The notes beneath the pieces are model-generated. The model did not search any database. It was given only the letters and a program-made list of their open reading frames with translations, and was not told the DNA's origin. Positions 8,111 through 20,191 of a DNA stretch of 64,000 bases are shown piece by piece; position 1 is the first letter of the stretch; each line of letters begins with the position of its first letter. Origin of the DNA: CALUOB01 sp944322305 (GTDB lineage Bacteria > Actinomycetota > Coriobacteriia > Coriobacteriales > Coriobacteriaceae); assembly GCA_963931605.1 (NCBI GenBank), contig OZ007031.1, forward strand, positions 1,798,001 through 1,862,000, read 5' to 3'. The translations under genes were made by a program, and so were the position numbers.

Positions 8111-11100
8111 ATGATGTATCAGCCGAATCATCTGGTCAGCGAGCAGAAAACCAATCGGGGGGGGGTTGTCACCGTTAAGAGGCTGACGGCCGCGGCGTTT
8201 ATCGCCGGGCTGGTGGCGTGCCCGCTGGGCGGCCAGATGGCTTACGCGGCTACACCCGAAGGAGCTGCGGAAGAGCCGGCCCCACAGGAACAGGCAGCAG
8301 CGCCTGAGGATGCGGCACAGCCCGCGCCTACGCCGGCGGGTCAATCGGCTGCTGCGCAGGCCCCGGTGACGCAGACGCAGGTCCAGACCCCGGCTCAAAC
8401 TCAGACGCAGGCAGTCGAGCAGACAGCTGCACCGGCGCCCGCGCAATCTCAGCAGAAAACGCTGGAGCAGTCCAAGCAGGAGTTCGAGGACGCTCAGCAA
8501 GCCTACAACGACGCGCAACAGAATATGCAGCAGGCCTCCGACGCCGAGCAGGAAGCGGCTGACCAGCAGCAGGCCGCTCAGGACGCGTACGACCAGGCTC
8601 AGCAGCAGGTTGAGGACGATAAGAACGCGGCTGCCGATGCCATAGACCAGGAGAAACAGCAGGCGGAGGCCAACGCAGACCAGGCGCAGGCCGATTTGGA
8701 GAATGCCCAGAAGGATCAGGCGGCGGCCGAGCAGAACCAGGCCAACAAGGAGCAGGGGCTCAAGGACGCCGAGGCGGCAACCGACCAGGCGCAGGGCGAG
8801 GCCGACAAGGCCCAGCAGGCGGCTGACGCGATCGACCCGGACGAGCTGGCCTCGGCGCAGGAGGCTGTGGACAAGGCTCAGGGCGAGCACGGCGCGGCGT
8901 CCGACGCAAAGGACAAGGCCGACGGCGCGTTGGATGCTGGCGAGCAAACGGTGGCTGACCTGCAGAAACAGCAGGCTGAGGCTCAGCAGGCCGTTACCGA
9001 CGCGCAAGCTGCCAAGGACGCTGCCGATAAGAACGTGACCGACGCGCAGGCTGCCCACGACGCGGCCAAGCAAACCTACGATGCGCTGCTCAACGACAGC
9101 GAGAAGAAGGAGCTTATCGCCCAGGCGCAGGCCAAGGTGCAGGCGGCGCAGCAGGAGCTGGCCGCGGCGCAGGAGGCTCAGAAGGCTGCGGCGGGCGAGG
9201 TTTCCCAGGCCAAGGGCGCGCTTGATCAGGTTCAGCAGAAGCTTGACGAGCTGGAGGCAAAGCTTGCGGACGCCAACAAGGCGGTCGACGGCGCGCAGGA
9301 TGGCGTGACCGATGCGCAGAGCAAGCTCGATGCGGCCGAGGGCGAGCTTGACGCGGCCAAGGGCGCGCAGGAGCAGGCGTATCGGGATTACACCAAGGCT
9401 GAGGCCGCGGCGCAGAATGCTTCAGACGCATGGGGTGAGGCCGGTAAGACCGTCCAAGAGGCCAAGGAGAACCTGCAGGCTGCGCAGGACAAGGTGGCGG
9501 CCGCCGAGCAAGCCGTGAAGGATGCGGAGCAAGCGGTCAAGGATGCGAAGAAAAAGTTCAACGAAGGCAGCTTCGGGTTCTTTGAGAGCGTTGGCGCGGA
9601 TGACGCGCTGGCTATTCTGAACAACTCCAAGTATGCTGACTATACGAAAAAGGGCGATTCGGATGATGCGACCTCACTCTATAACATGCTTGCGACTATA
9701 CAGTGGATTCGTCGTTGCAACGAGTTGAGGGCACAGCACGGATTGCCTGCTCTAACCGTAACCGATGGACTTATGGCTGCTGCCCAAGCCGATGCAAATT
9801 ACTCAGATACGGTTATTGGTCATGCGGGGCAATTTGGTGGCCAAGATGCATTTACGGGCGGAATGTTTGGCGAGAACGTTGCGTGGAACTACGGAACGGA
9901 CCCGTTTATCCAATGGTATGACGAAGAGAAGATCGAGTATGAGAACGGAAATGTTGGTGAGGCCGGCCACTACCTTAACATCATTGATAATCAGGGCAAG
10001 ACTCCTTGGGTGTCGACGGGCTTTGCTATAACAACACGTGGCACCAAGTATGGATGGCGTACATATGCACAGGTTTTTGGCGGCAAGGCGGGAATGGACG
10101 TCGATGCATATGAGAAGCGCTTCATGGAGTATTACAACTCCGTGAGCCCTGAAGGCACGCAGAAGAAGCTCGCACAGGCCAAGGCGGACCTCGAAGCAGC
10201 CAAGAAGCAACTCGCCGCAGCCGAGAAGGCGCTTGCCACCGATCAGGCCGCGCAGGAGAAGGCTGCGGCCGAGGCGAAGACGGCCGAGGCCGACCGAGCC
10301 AACAAGGAGCAGGCGCTGAACGTTGCTGCCGCCAAGGTTGCCCAGCAAGAGCAGGTGGTTGCCGATGCTAAGCAGGCCGTAGCCAACGCCAAGACAGCGC
10401 TTGAAGCCCGCAAGGCGGAGGCCGCCGAGGCGCAAGCGTCCAAGGACGCCGGTGCGGCGGATGTTTCTGCTGCTCAGGATGATCTCGCCCAGGCGGAGCA
10501 GAAAGAGGCCGCCGCGTCCAAGAACGTTGTCAACAAGCAGGCTGCCGTCGACACCGCCGAGGACGAGCTTGCCGAGCTGCAAAGCGATGAGGCTCTGAAG
10601 GCTGCGGCCGCCAGGCTCAAGGCTGCCGAGGAGGATCTGGCTGAGGCGCAGGACGCTCAGGCTGCGGCGCAGAAGGCGCTGGCGGATGCTCAGGCTACCG
10701 CTGCCGACACTGCCGCGACGCTGGCTTCCGCGCAGGATGCCTTGCCGGCGCTCAAGCAGGCTGCGGCCGACGCTGCCGCTACGCTGGCGCAGAAGCAGGA
10801 GGCGCTCGAGGCTGCGCAGGCTGCGTACAAGCCCATGGGCGACCTGCTCGACGCTGCAGCCGCCGCGCAGAACGCGCTGGCGCAGGCCAAGCAGAACCAG
10901 CAGGCTGCAGCCGACGCGCTCAAGCAAGCAGAGGCCGACGTGGTAGCGAAGACCCAGGCGGCCGCGGATGCCGCCGCGGCACTCGACGCGGCCCAGGCGT
11001 ATCTCCAGAAGGTTCAGGCAATCGACCCGCAGACCGCGCTCGAGGAGGGCATCGCCGATCCGGAGCTTGCCGAGCTCAACGCGCTGATCCAGAAGTATCA

Positions 11101-11458
11101 CACCTCGCAGGAGGTTGCGGCGGTTCTCGCCCAAGCGCTGGCCGAGGCGCAGGAGGCCTACGCCCAGAAGCAGGCGGCTTACGACGAGGCGAAGGCGGCG
11201 TTTGCCAAGGCAGCTGCCAGCCTGGCGGAGAAGAAGGCCGCATACGAGGCGCTGCTCCCCGACGAGGAAGAAGGGGCGCTGCAGACCGCGGGACTGCATT
11301 TCCGCACCACAACGGGCAAATTTGCAACTACGAACGGCGCGCTGCCCGAGACGGGCGACGGCTCTGCGCTGCTGGGCGAGACGTTCGTGATCGGCGGCGT
11401 GACGCTTGTGGCAGCAGGCGTGTTCCTGAGCGAGCGGAAGCGCCGCAGCGTTCGCTAG
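8111..11458 (+). CDS. LPETG-anchored coiled-coil surface protein with CAP/SCP domain
   Basis: 1115 residues. A 22-residue leader precedes a signal peptide (KRLTAAAFIAGLVACPLGG, cleavage near AYA). Pro/Ala/Gln-rich sequence and a long Ala/Gln/Glu/Asp coiled coil (about 115-485) follow. Next is a CAP/SCP-type domain (about 487-660) with HAGQFGG, GENVAW and GHYLNI, then a second coiled coil (about 680-1060). LPETG, a hydrophobic helix and the basic tail SERKRRSVR end the protein. The base composition of the CAP segment is less GC-rich than the coiled coils. The start ATG follows AAAAGGA. A nine-G run at 8157-8165 lies inside codons 16-19, before the signal peptide. Likely a sortase-anchored fibrous adhesin; the CAP activity is unknown. 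Confidence 0.9.
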   Translation: MMYQPNHLVSEQKTNRGGVVTVKRLTAAAFIAGLVACPLGGQMAYAATPEGAAEEPAPQEQAAAPEDAAQPAPTPAGQSAAAQAPVTQTQVQTPAQTQTQAVEQTAAPAPAQSQQKTLEQSKQEFEDAQQAYNDAQQNMQQASDAEQEAADQQQAAQDAYDQAQQQVEDDKNAAADAIDQEKQQAEANADQAQADLENAQKDQAAAEQNQANKEQGLKDAEAATDQAQGEADKAQQAADAIDPDELASAQEAVDKAQGEHGAASDAKDKADGALDAGEQTVADLQKQQAEAQQAVTDAQAAKDAADKNVTDAQAAHDAAKQTYDALLNDSEKKELIAQAQAKVQAAQQELAAAQEAQKAAAGEVSQAKGALDQVQQKLDELEAKLADANKAVDGAQDGVTDAQSKLDAAEGELDAAKGAQEQAYRDYTKAEAAAQNASDAWGEAGKTVQEAKENLQAAQDKVAAAEQAVKDAEQAVKDAKKKFNEGSFGFFESVGADDALAILNNSKYADYTKKGDSDDATSLYNMLATIQWIRRCNELRAQHGLPALTVTDGLMAAAQADANYSDTVIGHAGQFGGQDAFTGGMFGENVAWNYGTDPFIQWYDEEKIEYENGNVGEAGHYLNIIDNQGKTPWVSTGFAITTRGTKYGWRTYAQVFGGKAGMDVDAYEKRFMEYYNSVSPEGTQKKLAQAKADLEAAKKQLAAAEKALATDQAAQEKAAAEAKTAEADRANKEQALNVAAAKVAQQEQVVADAKQAVANAKTALEARKAEAAEAQASKDAGAADVSAAQDDLAQAEQKEAAASKNVVNKQAAVDTAEDELAELQSDEALKAAAARLKAAEEDLAEAQDAQAAAQKALADAQATAADTAATLASAQDALPALKQAAADAAATLAQKQEALEAAQAAYKPMGDLLDAAAAAQNALAQAKQNQQAAADALKQAEADVVAKTQAAADAAAALDAAQAYLQKVQAIDPQTALEEGIADPELAELNALIQKYHTSQEVAAVLAQALAEAQEAYAQKQAAYDEAKAAFAKAAASLAEKKAAYEALLPDEEEGALQTAGLHFRTTTGKFATTNGALPETGDGSALLGETFVIGGVTLVAAGVFLSERKRRSVR
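8157..8165 (+). repeat. Nine-G tract in the 5' coding region (possible phase-variation switch)
   Basis: Nine consecutive G lie within the leader of the LPETG protein. With nine, the frame reads through. Adding one G gives TAA after five codons (ggt tgt cac cgt taa). Removing one gives TGA shortly after (... aga ggc tga). No standard start codon lies between the tract and the signal peptide, so a length change should switch the protein off. Confidence 0.7.
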
Positions 11459-11504
11459 CGTTTGCAGCCGTTGGGATGCGCGCTTACGTAACTGAGTTTG
11501 CATG

Positions 11505-11541
11505 AAAGGCCGCTGTTGTCGCATACGGCAGCAGCGGCTTT
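11505..11541 (+). terminator. Terminator of LPETG protein gene
   Basis: AAAGGCCGCTG pairs with CAGCGGCTTT with one bulge, 47 nt after the stop codon. Confidence 0.7.
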
Positions 11542-11561
11542 GTGCTGCGCAGGGGCTCCAC

Positions 11562-11732
11562 TGCCGCCAAATCGCACGTTTGCGTGGTTGACGGAAGGAT
11601 CCCATGTGTGTGCATAGCATCTTATTCGTTTAAATGCATATTTTCTGATAGATATACGTACAATTCGTATATCTATCCCAGTGGCAGAATATCCTCTTTG
11701 CTGCAACCGTGCAAAAGCACGATTTGGCGGCA
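11562..11732. repeat. 171-bp inverted-repeat element with nested palindrome
   Basis: TGCCGCCAAATCG (11562-11574) returns as CGATTTGGCGGCA (11720-11732). Inside, GATAGATATACG (11647-11658) pairs perfectly with CGTATATCTATC (11666-11677). The interior is notably AT-rich for this chromosome. There is no open reading frame of note. It could be a miniature transposon-like element or a regulatory structure; I see no second copy in this window. Confidence 0.55.
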
Positions 11733-11901
11733 CAAAGTGGCGTGGAATTTCCAAAACAATACGGGCGGGCTCTCCATCTGATGCATTCGACATCGGCTTT
11801 TATGCAAAACGCCGGCACGCCGTCCGCTGCCTTGCAGCAGGTTTCGCCGTGTCTGAATGATTTGTTCAGGCAGTTTCATGTACGCGCTTTTTCGATGTGC
11901 A

Positions 11902-11933
11902 TTGCATGGGGCTCGCCGGCAGCCTTCTATAAT
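11902..11933 (+). promoter_or_regulatory. Promoter of NlpC/P60 gene
   Basis: A perfect -10 TATAAT at 11928-11933. The best -35 is TTGCAT at 11902-11907, with a long 20-nt spacer, so the -35 call is weak. Confidence 0.55.
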
Positions 11934-11937
11934 AGTG

Positions 11938-12022
11938 CCCTGACTAGGGTCGTGGGGGAGTCCGGCCATCATGCGCCAGGCCGGCTGCCTCTGAGGATCT
12001 GACAGCCTAAACCAGCTGGAGG
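11938..12022 (+). promoter_or_regulatory. Structured leader resembling a c-di-AMP (ydaO-type) riboswitch
   Basis: About 85 nt lie between the -10 and the start of a cell-wall hydrolase. It contains GTGGGGGA (about 11953) and ATCTGACAGCCTAAACC (about 11998-12013). These resemble the conserved GUGGGGGA and AAUCUGACAGCUAACC blocks of ydaO riboswitches. CCGGCC/GGCCGG and GGCTG/CAGCC can form stems. ydaO riboswitches are known to control peptidoglycan hydrolases. This leader is shorter than usual, so it may be a reduced variant or a chance similarity. It ends at the ribosome binding site GGAGG. Confidence 0.4.
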
Positions 12023-12027
12023 TTTAC

Positions 12028-13326
12028 ATGCACGCAAGCTGGAATTCCCATAACACCGGCGCCCGCCCCGCCCGCAGCTTTCGCACCCGCCGCGGCGTGG
12101 TGTTCGCGCTGAGCGCGGTGCTTGCCACCACGTCTGTTCTGACGGTTCCCACCGCCTTTGCGTACGCCGACACCGAAACCGACTTGGCCGCCGCGCGCGC
12201 CAAGCTCGAGGAGATTGGTTCTCGCGTGAACGAGCTCAACTCCGAGCTCGCAAGCGCCACCGATACCCTGAACGAGACCGACTACAAGATCTCCGAGATC
12301 GAGGCCGAGGTCGCCCAGAAGCAGACCGAGCTCGACGAGGCCCAGGAGAACCTTTCCGGCCGTCTCTCCTCCGACTACAAGACGGGCGGCTCGGGCTTGC
12401 TGCAGGTGCTGTTCGGCGCCAGCTCGTTTGACGAGATCGTTTCTCGCCTGTTCTACGTGAACAAGGTTGCCACCGCCGACGCCGAGGCAATCGACGAGGT
12501 TGCCCAGCTCAAGAGCGAGCTCGAGACCCAGCAGGCTTCGCTGGAGACCACGCGCGAGGAGCAGTCTCAAAACGTGGAGAATCTCCAGTCGTCGGTCGAG
12601 GAGCTCAACAACCAGCAGGCGGCCGCGTCCGAGCTGGTGAACTCGCTCGACGCGCAGCTGCAGCAGGAACTCGCCGAGGAGGCCGCACGCAACGCTGCGC
12701 TGCAGGCCGCCGTTGAGGCCAGCCAGGCCCAGCAGGTGCCCGATCAGGATACGTCGAGCTCGTCCAACAGCGGCTCTTCCTCCAATTCCGGCAACGCGGG
12801 CGGTTCGTCCAGCTCCAACAACACGAGCAACTCCGGCAACTCCGGTTCCGGTTCGCAGTCGTCCAACAGCGGTAACTCCGGATCGAACAACAGCAACTCC
12901 GGGTCGAACTCGTCTAGCGGCTCGCAGTCGTCCAACAGCTCTAACAGCGGTTCGAGCAGCTCCGGTTCCAGCAGCTCGGGCTCCAGCACCCCCAGCTACA
13001 ACCCCTCCACGGGCAACGCCGTCGTTGATCGCGCGTATTCCAAGCTGGGTACTGCGTACGTGTACGGCGCTTGCAGCCCCAACGCCTTCGACTGCTCCGG
13101 CTTCGTGAGCTACTGCCTCACCGGCAGCTACACGCGCTTGGGAACCACCTACACGTTCATGAACTGGCCACAGGTTTCCAATCCCCAGCCTGGCGACGTG
13201 TGCGTGCGTTCCAGCCACACCGGCATCTACATCGGCAACGGCCAGATGATCCACGCCTCGCGTCCCGGCGTTGGCGTTATCATCGGTCCGGTGCAGAGCG
13301 GCATGATCTTCGTCCGCCGTCCGTAA
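12028..13326 (+). CDS. Secreted NlpC/P60 peptidoglycan endopeptidase
   Basis: 432 residues. A basic N-terminus with signal peptide (RSFRTRRGVVFALSAVLATT, cleavage near AYA) is followed by a coiled-coil domain (about 45-235). A very long Ser/Asn/Gly linker (about 240-330) precedes the C-terminal NlpC/P60 domain. Catalytic Cys356 is in FDCSGF, His397 in SSHTGIY and the third polar residue His409 in MIHAS. Family knowledge: such enzymes cut D-Glu-to-diamino-acid bonds in peptidoglycan stem peptides, and the coiled-coil domain often keeps them inactive until recruited by an FtsX-like partner. The start ATG follows CTGGAGG. A riboswitch-like leader lies directly upstream. Confidence 0.93.
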   Translation: MHASWNSHNTGARPARSFRTRRGVVFALSAVLATTSVLTVPTAFAYADTETDLAAARAKLEEIGSRVNELNSELASATDTLNETDYKISEIEAEVAQKQTELDEAQENLSGRLSSDYKTGGSGLLQVLFGASSFDEIVSRLFYVNKVATADAEAIDEVAQLKSELETQQASLETTREEQSQNVENLQSSVEELNNQQAAASELVNSLDAQLQQELAEEAARNAALQAAVEASQAQQVPDQDTSSSSNSGSSSNSGNAGGSSSSNNTSNSGNSGSGSQSSNSGNSGSNNSNSGSNSSSGSQSSNSSNSGSSSSGSSSSGSSTPSYNPSTGNAVVDRAYSKLGTAYVYGACSPNAFDCSGFVSYCLTGSYTRLGTTYTFMNWPQVSNPQPGDVCVRSSHTGIYIGNGQMIHASRPGVGVIIGPVQSGMIFVRRP

Positions 13327-13408
13327 CGTCCGGGTGTGTCGCCGGCGGGCGTTGGTTTGCCCCGGCGTGCGACCGCGCTCTTACATCTCTTATATATAGG
13401 TAGGCGAG

Positions 13409-13450
13409 AAAAGCCGGCCGCGCAAGAATGAACTGCGCAGCCGGCTTTTT
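13409..13450 (+). terminator. Terminator of NlpC/P60 gene
   Basis: AAAAGCCGGC (13409-13418) pairs with GCCGGCTTTT (13440-13449), followed by T residues. Confidence 0.9.
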
Positions 13451-13487
13451 CTGTTGCTACGCTTCTAGACGAGAGGCGTGTCGGAGG

Positions 13488-13960
13488 GGCGGCGTGGGCG
13501 AGAAGGGCGGCGTGGGCGAGAAGGGCAACGGGGAGCGGATCGTGGGTGCAACCAAGCAGCCTCGCCTGCGCGCGGTTGGTCGCGTTGCTGACATGTAAGG
13601 ATGCGGTTGGTCGCCCCGACTACGTGAGGCGTTCCAGTTAACCGCTCCGACGATGTGCAAGCATTCATCCGAGCGCCTGGTCTCTGCAAGGAGGATCAGT
13701 TGCCCGCCCCAACGACACGCAAGCTTCCAGTTGGTCGCCGTTTCGACATCGGCCGAGCAGTTAGGAGCCGCAACGGCATCTAATTCCCGATATTCCGGGA
13801 GTTGCGTGCGCTTTGTGCGACCAACCGCTTCTTAGACGTCGGATCAGCGTTCAACCGAAGCCTTAGATGACGGAGTGGCGGACAGAAATCGCTTAGATGT
13901 CGTTCTCGCGGGCAAGCGAGAAGCGCCCGCTAGCCTTGCGCGACACATCCGCGGGCAACC
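13488..13960. repeat. Degenerate inverted repeat array B around palindromic core
   Basis: Starts with a direct duplication of GGCGGCGTGGGCGAGAAG (13490-13525). From about 13575 to 13770 the units are in reverse orientation (GCGGTTGGTCGC followed by GACAT). The core with TTCCCGATATTCCGGGA is at 13776-13810. After it the units run forward (GTGCGACCAACCG at 13815, then ATGTCG/GCGGGCAAGCG near 13900). It is the same family as arrays at 2780, 27590 and 56150. Confidence 0.65.
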
Positions 13961-13964
13961 GGAA

Positions 13965-14170
13965 CCTTGGCGGTCGGAACCGCGAGCAACCGTCGCCAAG
14001 CCGCCAGCGCCCGCCCCGCCAAGCCGCCAGCCCCGTCATGCCCCGTCCCGTCAAGCCGCCAGCTCCCGCCCAGCCGCCCCCGCAAGCCGCCAGCCCCGCA
14101 CGTCCCGCTCCGCCCCCGCTCAGCCGCCCGCCCCGCAAAGCCGCCAGGCCGACAACCGCCCGCTCGCGCC
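13965..14170. repeat. AAGCCGCCAGC direct repeats upstream of carA
   Basis: The motif AAGCCGCCAG recurs at least five times, separated by C-rich sequence (CCCGCCCCG-type). There is no gene. A TATAAT at 14227-14232, beyond the repeats, is the likely -10 for carA. Confidence 0.5.
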
Positions 14171-14286
14171 CCGCGCATGACCCCTGTTGATTTAGCACCA
14201 CCGCGCGCGGACCCCTGCGGTAACGCTATAATCTATGCAGTTTTACCTTTAAGCCGGTACCGAGAGACCGAGAAGGAGCGTGAGAG

Positions 14287-15676
14287 ATGCAGAACCTTGC
14301 TGGCGTCACCGCCAAACCCGCAGCGGCCGAGCAGCCCTTGGCCGAGCGCATTCTTTCCCAAACAACTAAAGGAACCCCGCGACCCTGTATGCTTGTTTTA
14401 GCAGACGGGGCCGTTTTTTACGGTCGCGCGTGCGGTGCGCAAGGTGAGGCCGTGGGTGAGATCTGCTTCAACACCTCGCTCGAGGGTTATCTCGAGGTTC
14501 TGACCGACCCCAGCTACGCTGGCCAGATCATCACGATGACCTACCCGCAGATCGGCAACTACGGCGTCAACCCCGAGGACGTGCAGTCGGCCAAGCCAGC
14601 CCTGCGCGGCATGGTGGTGCACGACATGTGCCGCACCCCCAGCAACTGGCGCTCGGCCATGAGCGTGCCGGACTTCCTCGAGCAGCACGGCGTCGTGGCC
14701 ATCGAAGGCGTCGACACCCGCGCCCTCACGCGCCACATCCGCGACTTCGGCGCCCAGCAGGCCATCATTTCCACCGAGGACCTCGACCCCGCCTCGCTCT
14801 ACGCCAAGGTGCAGGCTGCGCCCTCCATCGTGGGCATCAACCTGGCCCGCACGGTGAGCTGCTCCGAGCCGCACCCCTTCGGCCGCAACGAGCTCCCGGC
14901 CAGCCAGGCCTTCGCCGTGGCCGCCCCCGCCGAGCCCCGCTACAAGGTCGTGGCGTACGACTGCGGCGTGAAGCTCTCCATCCTGCAGGGCCTCGTCCGC
15001 ACGGGCTGCGAGCTCACGGTGGTGCCTTGGAACACCCCGGCCACAGACGTGCTGGCCATGAACCCCGACGGCGTGTTCCTCTCCAACGGCCCTGGTGACC
15101 CGGATGCCGTGGAAGAGACGTACGCCCAGGTCAAGCAGCTTATCGGCAAGGTGCCGGTGTTTGGTATCTGCCTGGGCCACCAAATGGTGAGCCTGGCGTG
15201 CGGCGGCCAGATGGAGAAGCTCAAGTTCGGTCACCGCGGCGGCAACCAGCCGGTCATGAACCTCATCTCCGGCCGCGTGGAGATCACCGCGCAGAACCAC
15301 GGCTTCGGCCTCATCTTCCCCAGCTTGGGCGCGCTTGTCCCCGAGCTCTCGGGCGGCGTTGCCGAGCATCCCGTCGACGGCGACCTGCGTTTCTGGGTCG
15401 AGAAGCACGTGGCCCCCGTGGTGCACAACGAGGCTTTCGGCCGCATCCGCCTCACGCACGTGAACCTCAACGACGGCACCTGCGAGGGCATCCAGCTGCT
15501 CGACCAGCCCTGCTTCTGCGTGCAATACCACCCCGAGGCCTCGCCCGGCCCCACCGACGCGCACTACCTGTTCACGGCGTTCACGCGTCTGATGGACGGC
15601 GACCCCGACTACCTGAACATCGACATCTCGAAGGATCGCCTCGCCGGCTGGCACTTCAGTTCTGAGGAGGTTCAGC

Positions 15677-15684
<8 letters not shown>
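14287..15684 (+). CDS. carA: Carbamoyl-phosphate synthase small (glutaminase) subunit
   Basis: 465 residues. It hydrolyses glutamine to supply ammonia to CarB for carbamoyl phosphate, the first intermediate of pyrimidine and arginine synthesis. The N-terminal CPSase_sm_chain domain is followed by a class I glutamine amidotransferase domain with nucleophile Cys295 in GICLGHQM and the His/Glu pair in VQYHPEASPGPTDA. It is longer than the usual 360-390 residues, mainly through an N-terminal extension of about 35 residues and a stretch before the GATase domain. The ATG is preceded by GAAGGAG. It overlaps carB by 8 nt, so the two are translationally coupled. A -10 TATAAT lies at 14227. Confidence 0.96.
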
Positions 15685-18961
<3,277 letters not shown>

Positions 18962-18973
18962 GATCGACGCTGC

Positions 18974-19073
18974 GCGGGGCCCTGGGCACCGACCTTACGG
19001 ATCAAGCCTCACGCATCACTATCAGGTGCATGCGTGTTGGCTTTCACCGCAATTTCGGTGCCCAGGGCCCCGC
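18974..19073 (+). other. 100-nt perfect-arm stem-loop after carB
   Basis: A 19-nt arm (18974-18992, GCGGGGCCCTGGGCACCGA) returns exactly in reverse complement at 19055-19073. The loop contains a second stem (CACGCAT ... ATGCGTG). It starts 13 nt after the carB stop. It may be a 3' stabilising structure, an unusual terminator or a small RNA; there is no T-tract immediately after it. Confidence 0.6.
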
Positions 19074-19129
19074 TCGCTGACTGGCCGCTCTGTCCCAGGG
19101 CGGCTTTTTGCTGCGGGGCGGGCGCTGCG

Positions 19130-19362
19130 CCTATCGGCCAGGCCGTTCCGCTTGTGTTTATCGCATATAAACACGTTCCGCTTGTATTTGTTGCACGTAC
19201 AAACGCTCTGTTTGCATTCTTATACGCCCTGGAGGCCGAAAAGGGACTCTAGGAGGAAAGTTTTGCAAGCGGAGCGTTTTTATAGGTACAAATAACTAGC
19301 GGAACCAAGAAGTACTAGCGCAACCGAGGGCTGCGGGCGCAACGGAGCTTCAAGCGCAACGC
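19130..19362. repeat. AGCGGAACG inverted repeat array
   Basis: Units CGTTCCGCTTGT-N-TTTRT...ACAAAC occur at about 19145 and 19176, with a degenerate third at 19206. After a centre near 19225-19260, units reappear in the opposite orientation (GCAAGCGGAGCG, CTAGCGGAACC, CTAGCGCAACC, AAGCGCAACG). Spacing is about 30 bp. There is no gene in this stretch. Confidence 0.5.
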
Positions 19363-19893
19363 CTACTCCGTCGCGCTCGGGTAATGCTCCATAAAGAACA
19401 GCTCGTCGGTGGGCTTGCTCTCCTCGTGCAGGTGGGCGGGATGGCTGTCGGGGCCGGGGTAGCCCATGGGCATGACGGAGATGATGCGGAGGTTGCGCGG
19501 GATGGCAAACTGGCGGCGCAGCTCAGAGGGGTCGATCAGCCCCACCCAGCAGCTGTGAACGCCCAGCTCCTGGGCCTGCAGCATCATGTGCGTGGCCACG
19601 ATCGAGGTGTCCAGGATGCCAAAGTCAACCACGTCGGGGTTGTGTGAGGCCTCGTTCATGTCGTAGGCCAGCACGAACACGCACGGCGCGCCGAAGCGGC
19701 ACGCGGTTGCGCGGTCGATCTTCTCCAGGCCCTCGGGACTCTGCACCACCAGGATGCGCTGCGGCTGGATGTTGCGCGCGGTGGGCGCCAAGCGGCCGGC
19801 CTCCATGATGGCGGCGAGCTTCTCGGGCTCAAGGGGGTCGGGGGCAAAGTGGCGCTCGGAGAAGCGCTGGCTGATAAGCTCGGAAAACGTCAT
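19363..19893 (-). CDS. Nitroreductase family protein
   Basis: 176 residues, a short FMN-binding nitroreductase. The N-terminal segment with RFSERHFAPDPLE and AGRLAPTARNIQPQR is the FMN phosphate-binding region. Further on, QELGVHSCWVGLIDP and MPMGYPGP match the conserved second FMN-contact region. Family members reduce nitro compounds, flavins or quinones with NAD(P)H; the physiological substrate here is not deducible. The ATG at 19893 follows AAAGGA. It is a single gene, divergent from dedA. Confidence 0.9.
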   Translation of the reverse strand: MTFSELISQRFSERHFAPDPLEPEKLAAIMEAGRLAPTARNIQPQRILVVQSPEGLEKIDRATACRFGAPCVFVLAYDMNEASHNPDVVDFGILDTSIVATHMMLQAQELGVHSCWVGLIDPSELRRQFAIPRNLRIISVMPMGYPGPDSHPAHLHEESKPTDELFFMEHYPSATE

Positions 19894-20045
19894 GGCGGTC
19901 CTTTCTCGCAGGGGCGTGCGGGCGCGGAGCCCGCAGCAGGTTCGGGGCTCTTATACCCTGCGGGGAATTTGTGGCGTCCGTGCGCATAACGCGTGAAGGT
20001 TTACCTAAGCCCCTCGCCGCGCGCGGAGGGCTCGGCGCCGGCCAC

Positions 20046-20051
20046 TATACT
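20046..20051 (+). promoter_or_regulatory. -10 element upstream of DedA gene
   Basis: TATACT at 20046-20051, about 140 nt upstream of the start. No convincing -35 is seen. The rest of the 298-bp gap between the nitroreductase and dedA shows nothing recognisable. Confidence 0.35.
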
Positions 20052-20191
20052 TACTCCTTGCGCCCCTGAGCTGGGCGCGGCCTTGCATGCGCGGCGTTTG
20101 GGCGAGCAGCCCCGCGGCGCGGTGCGGGCGCATGGCATACAACGTCGTCGAACCCCGACCCGCCGGCCACGGCCACCAGGAGAGGATCGTA

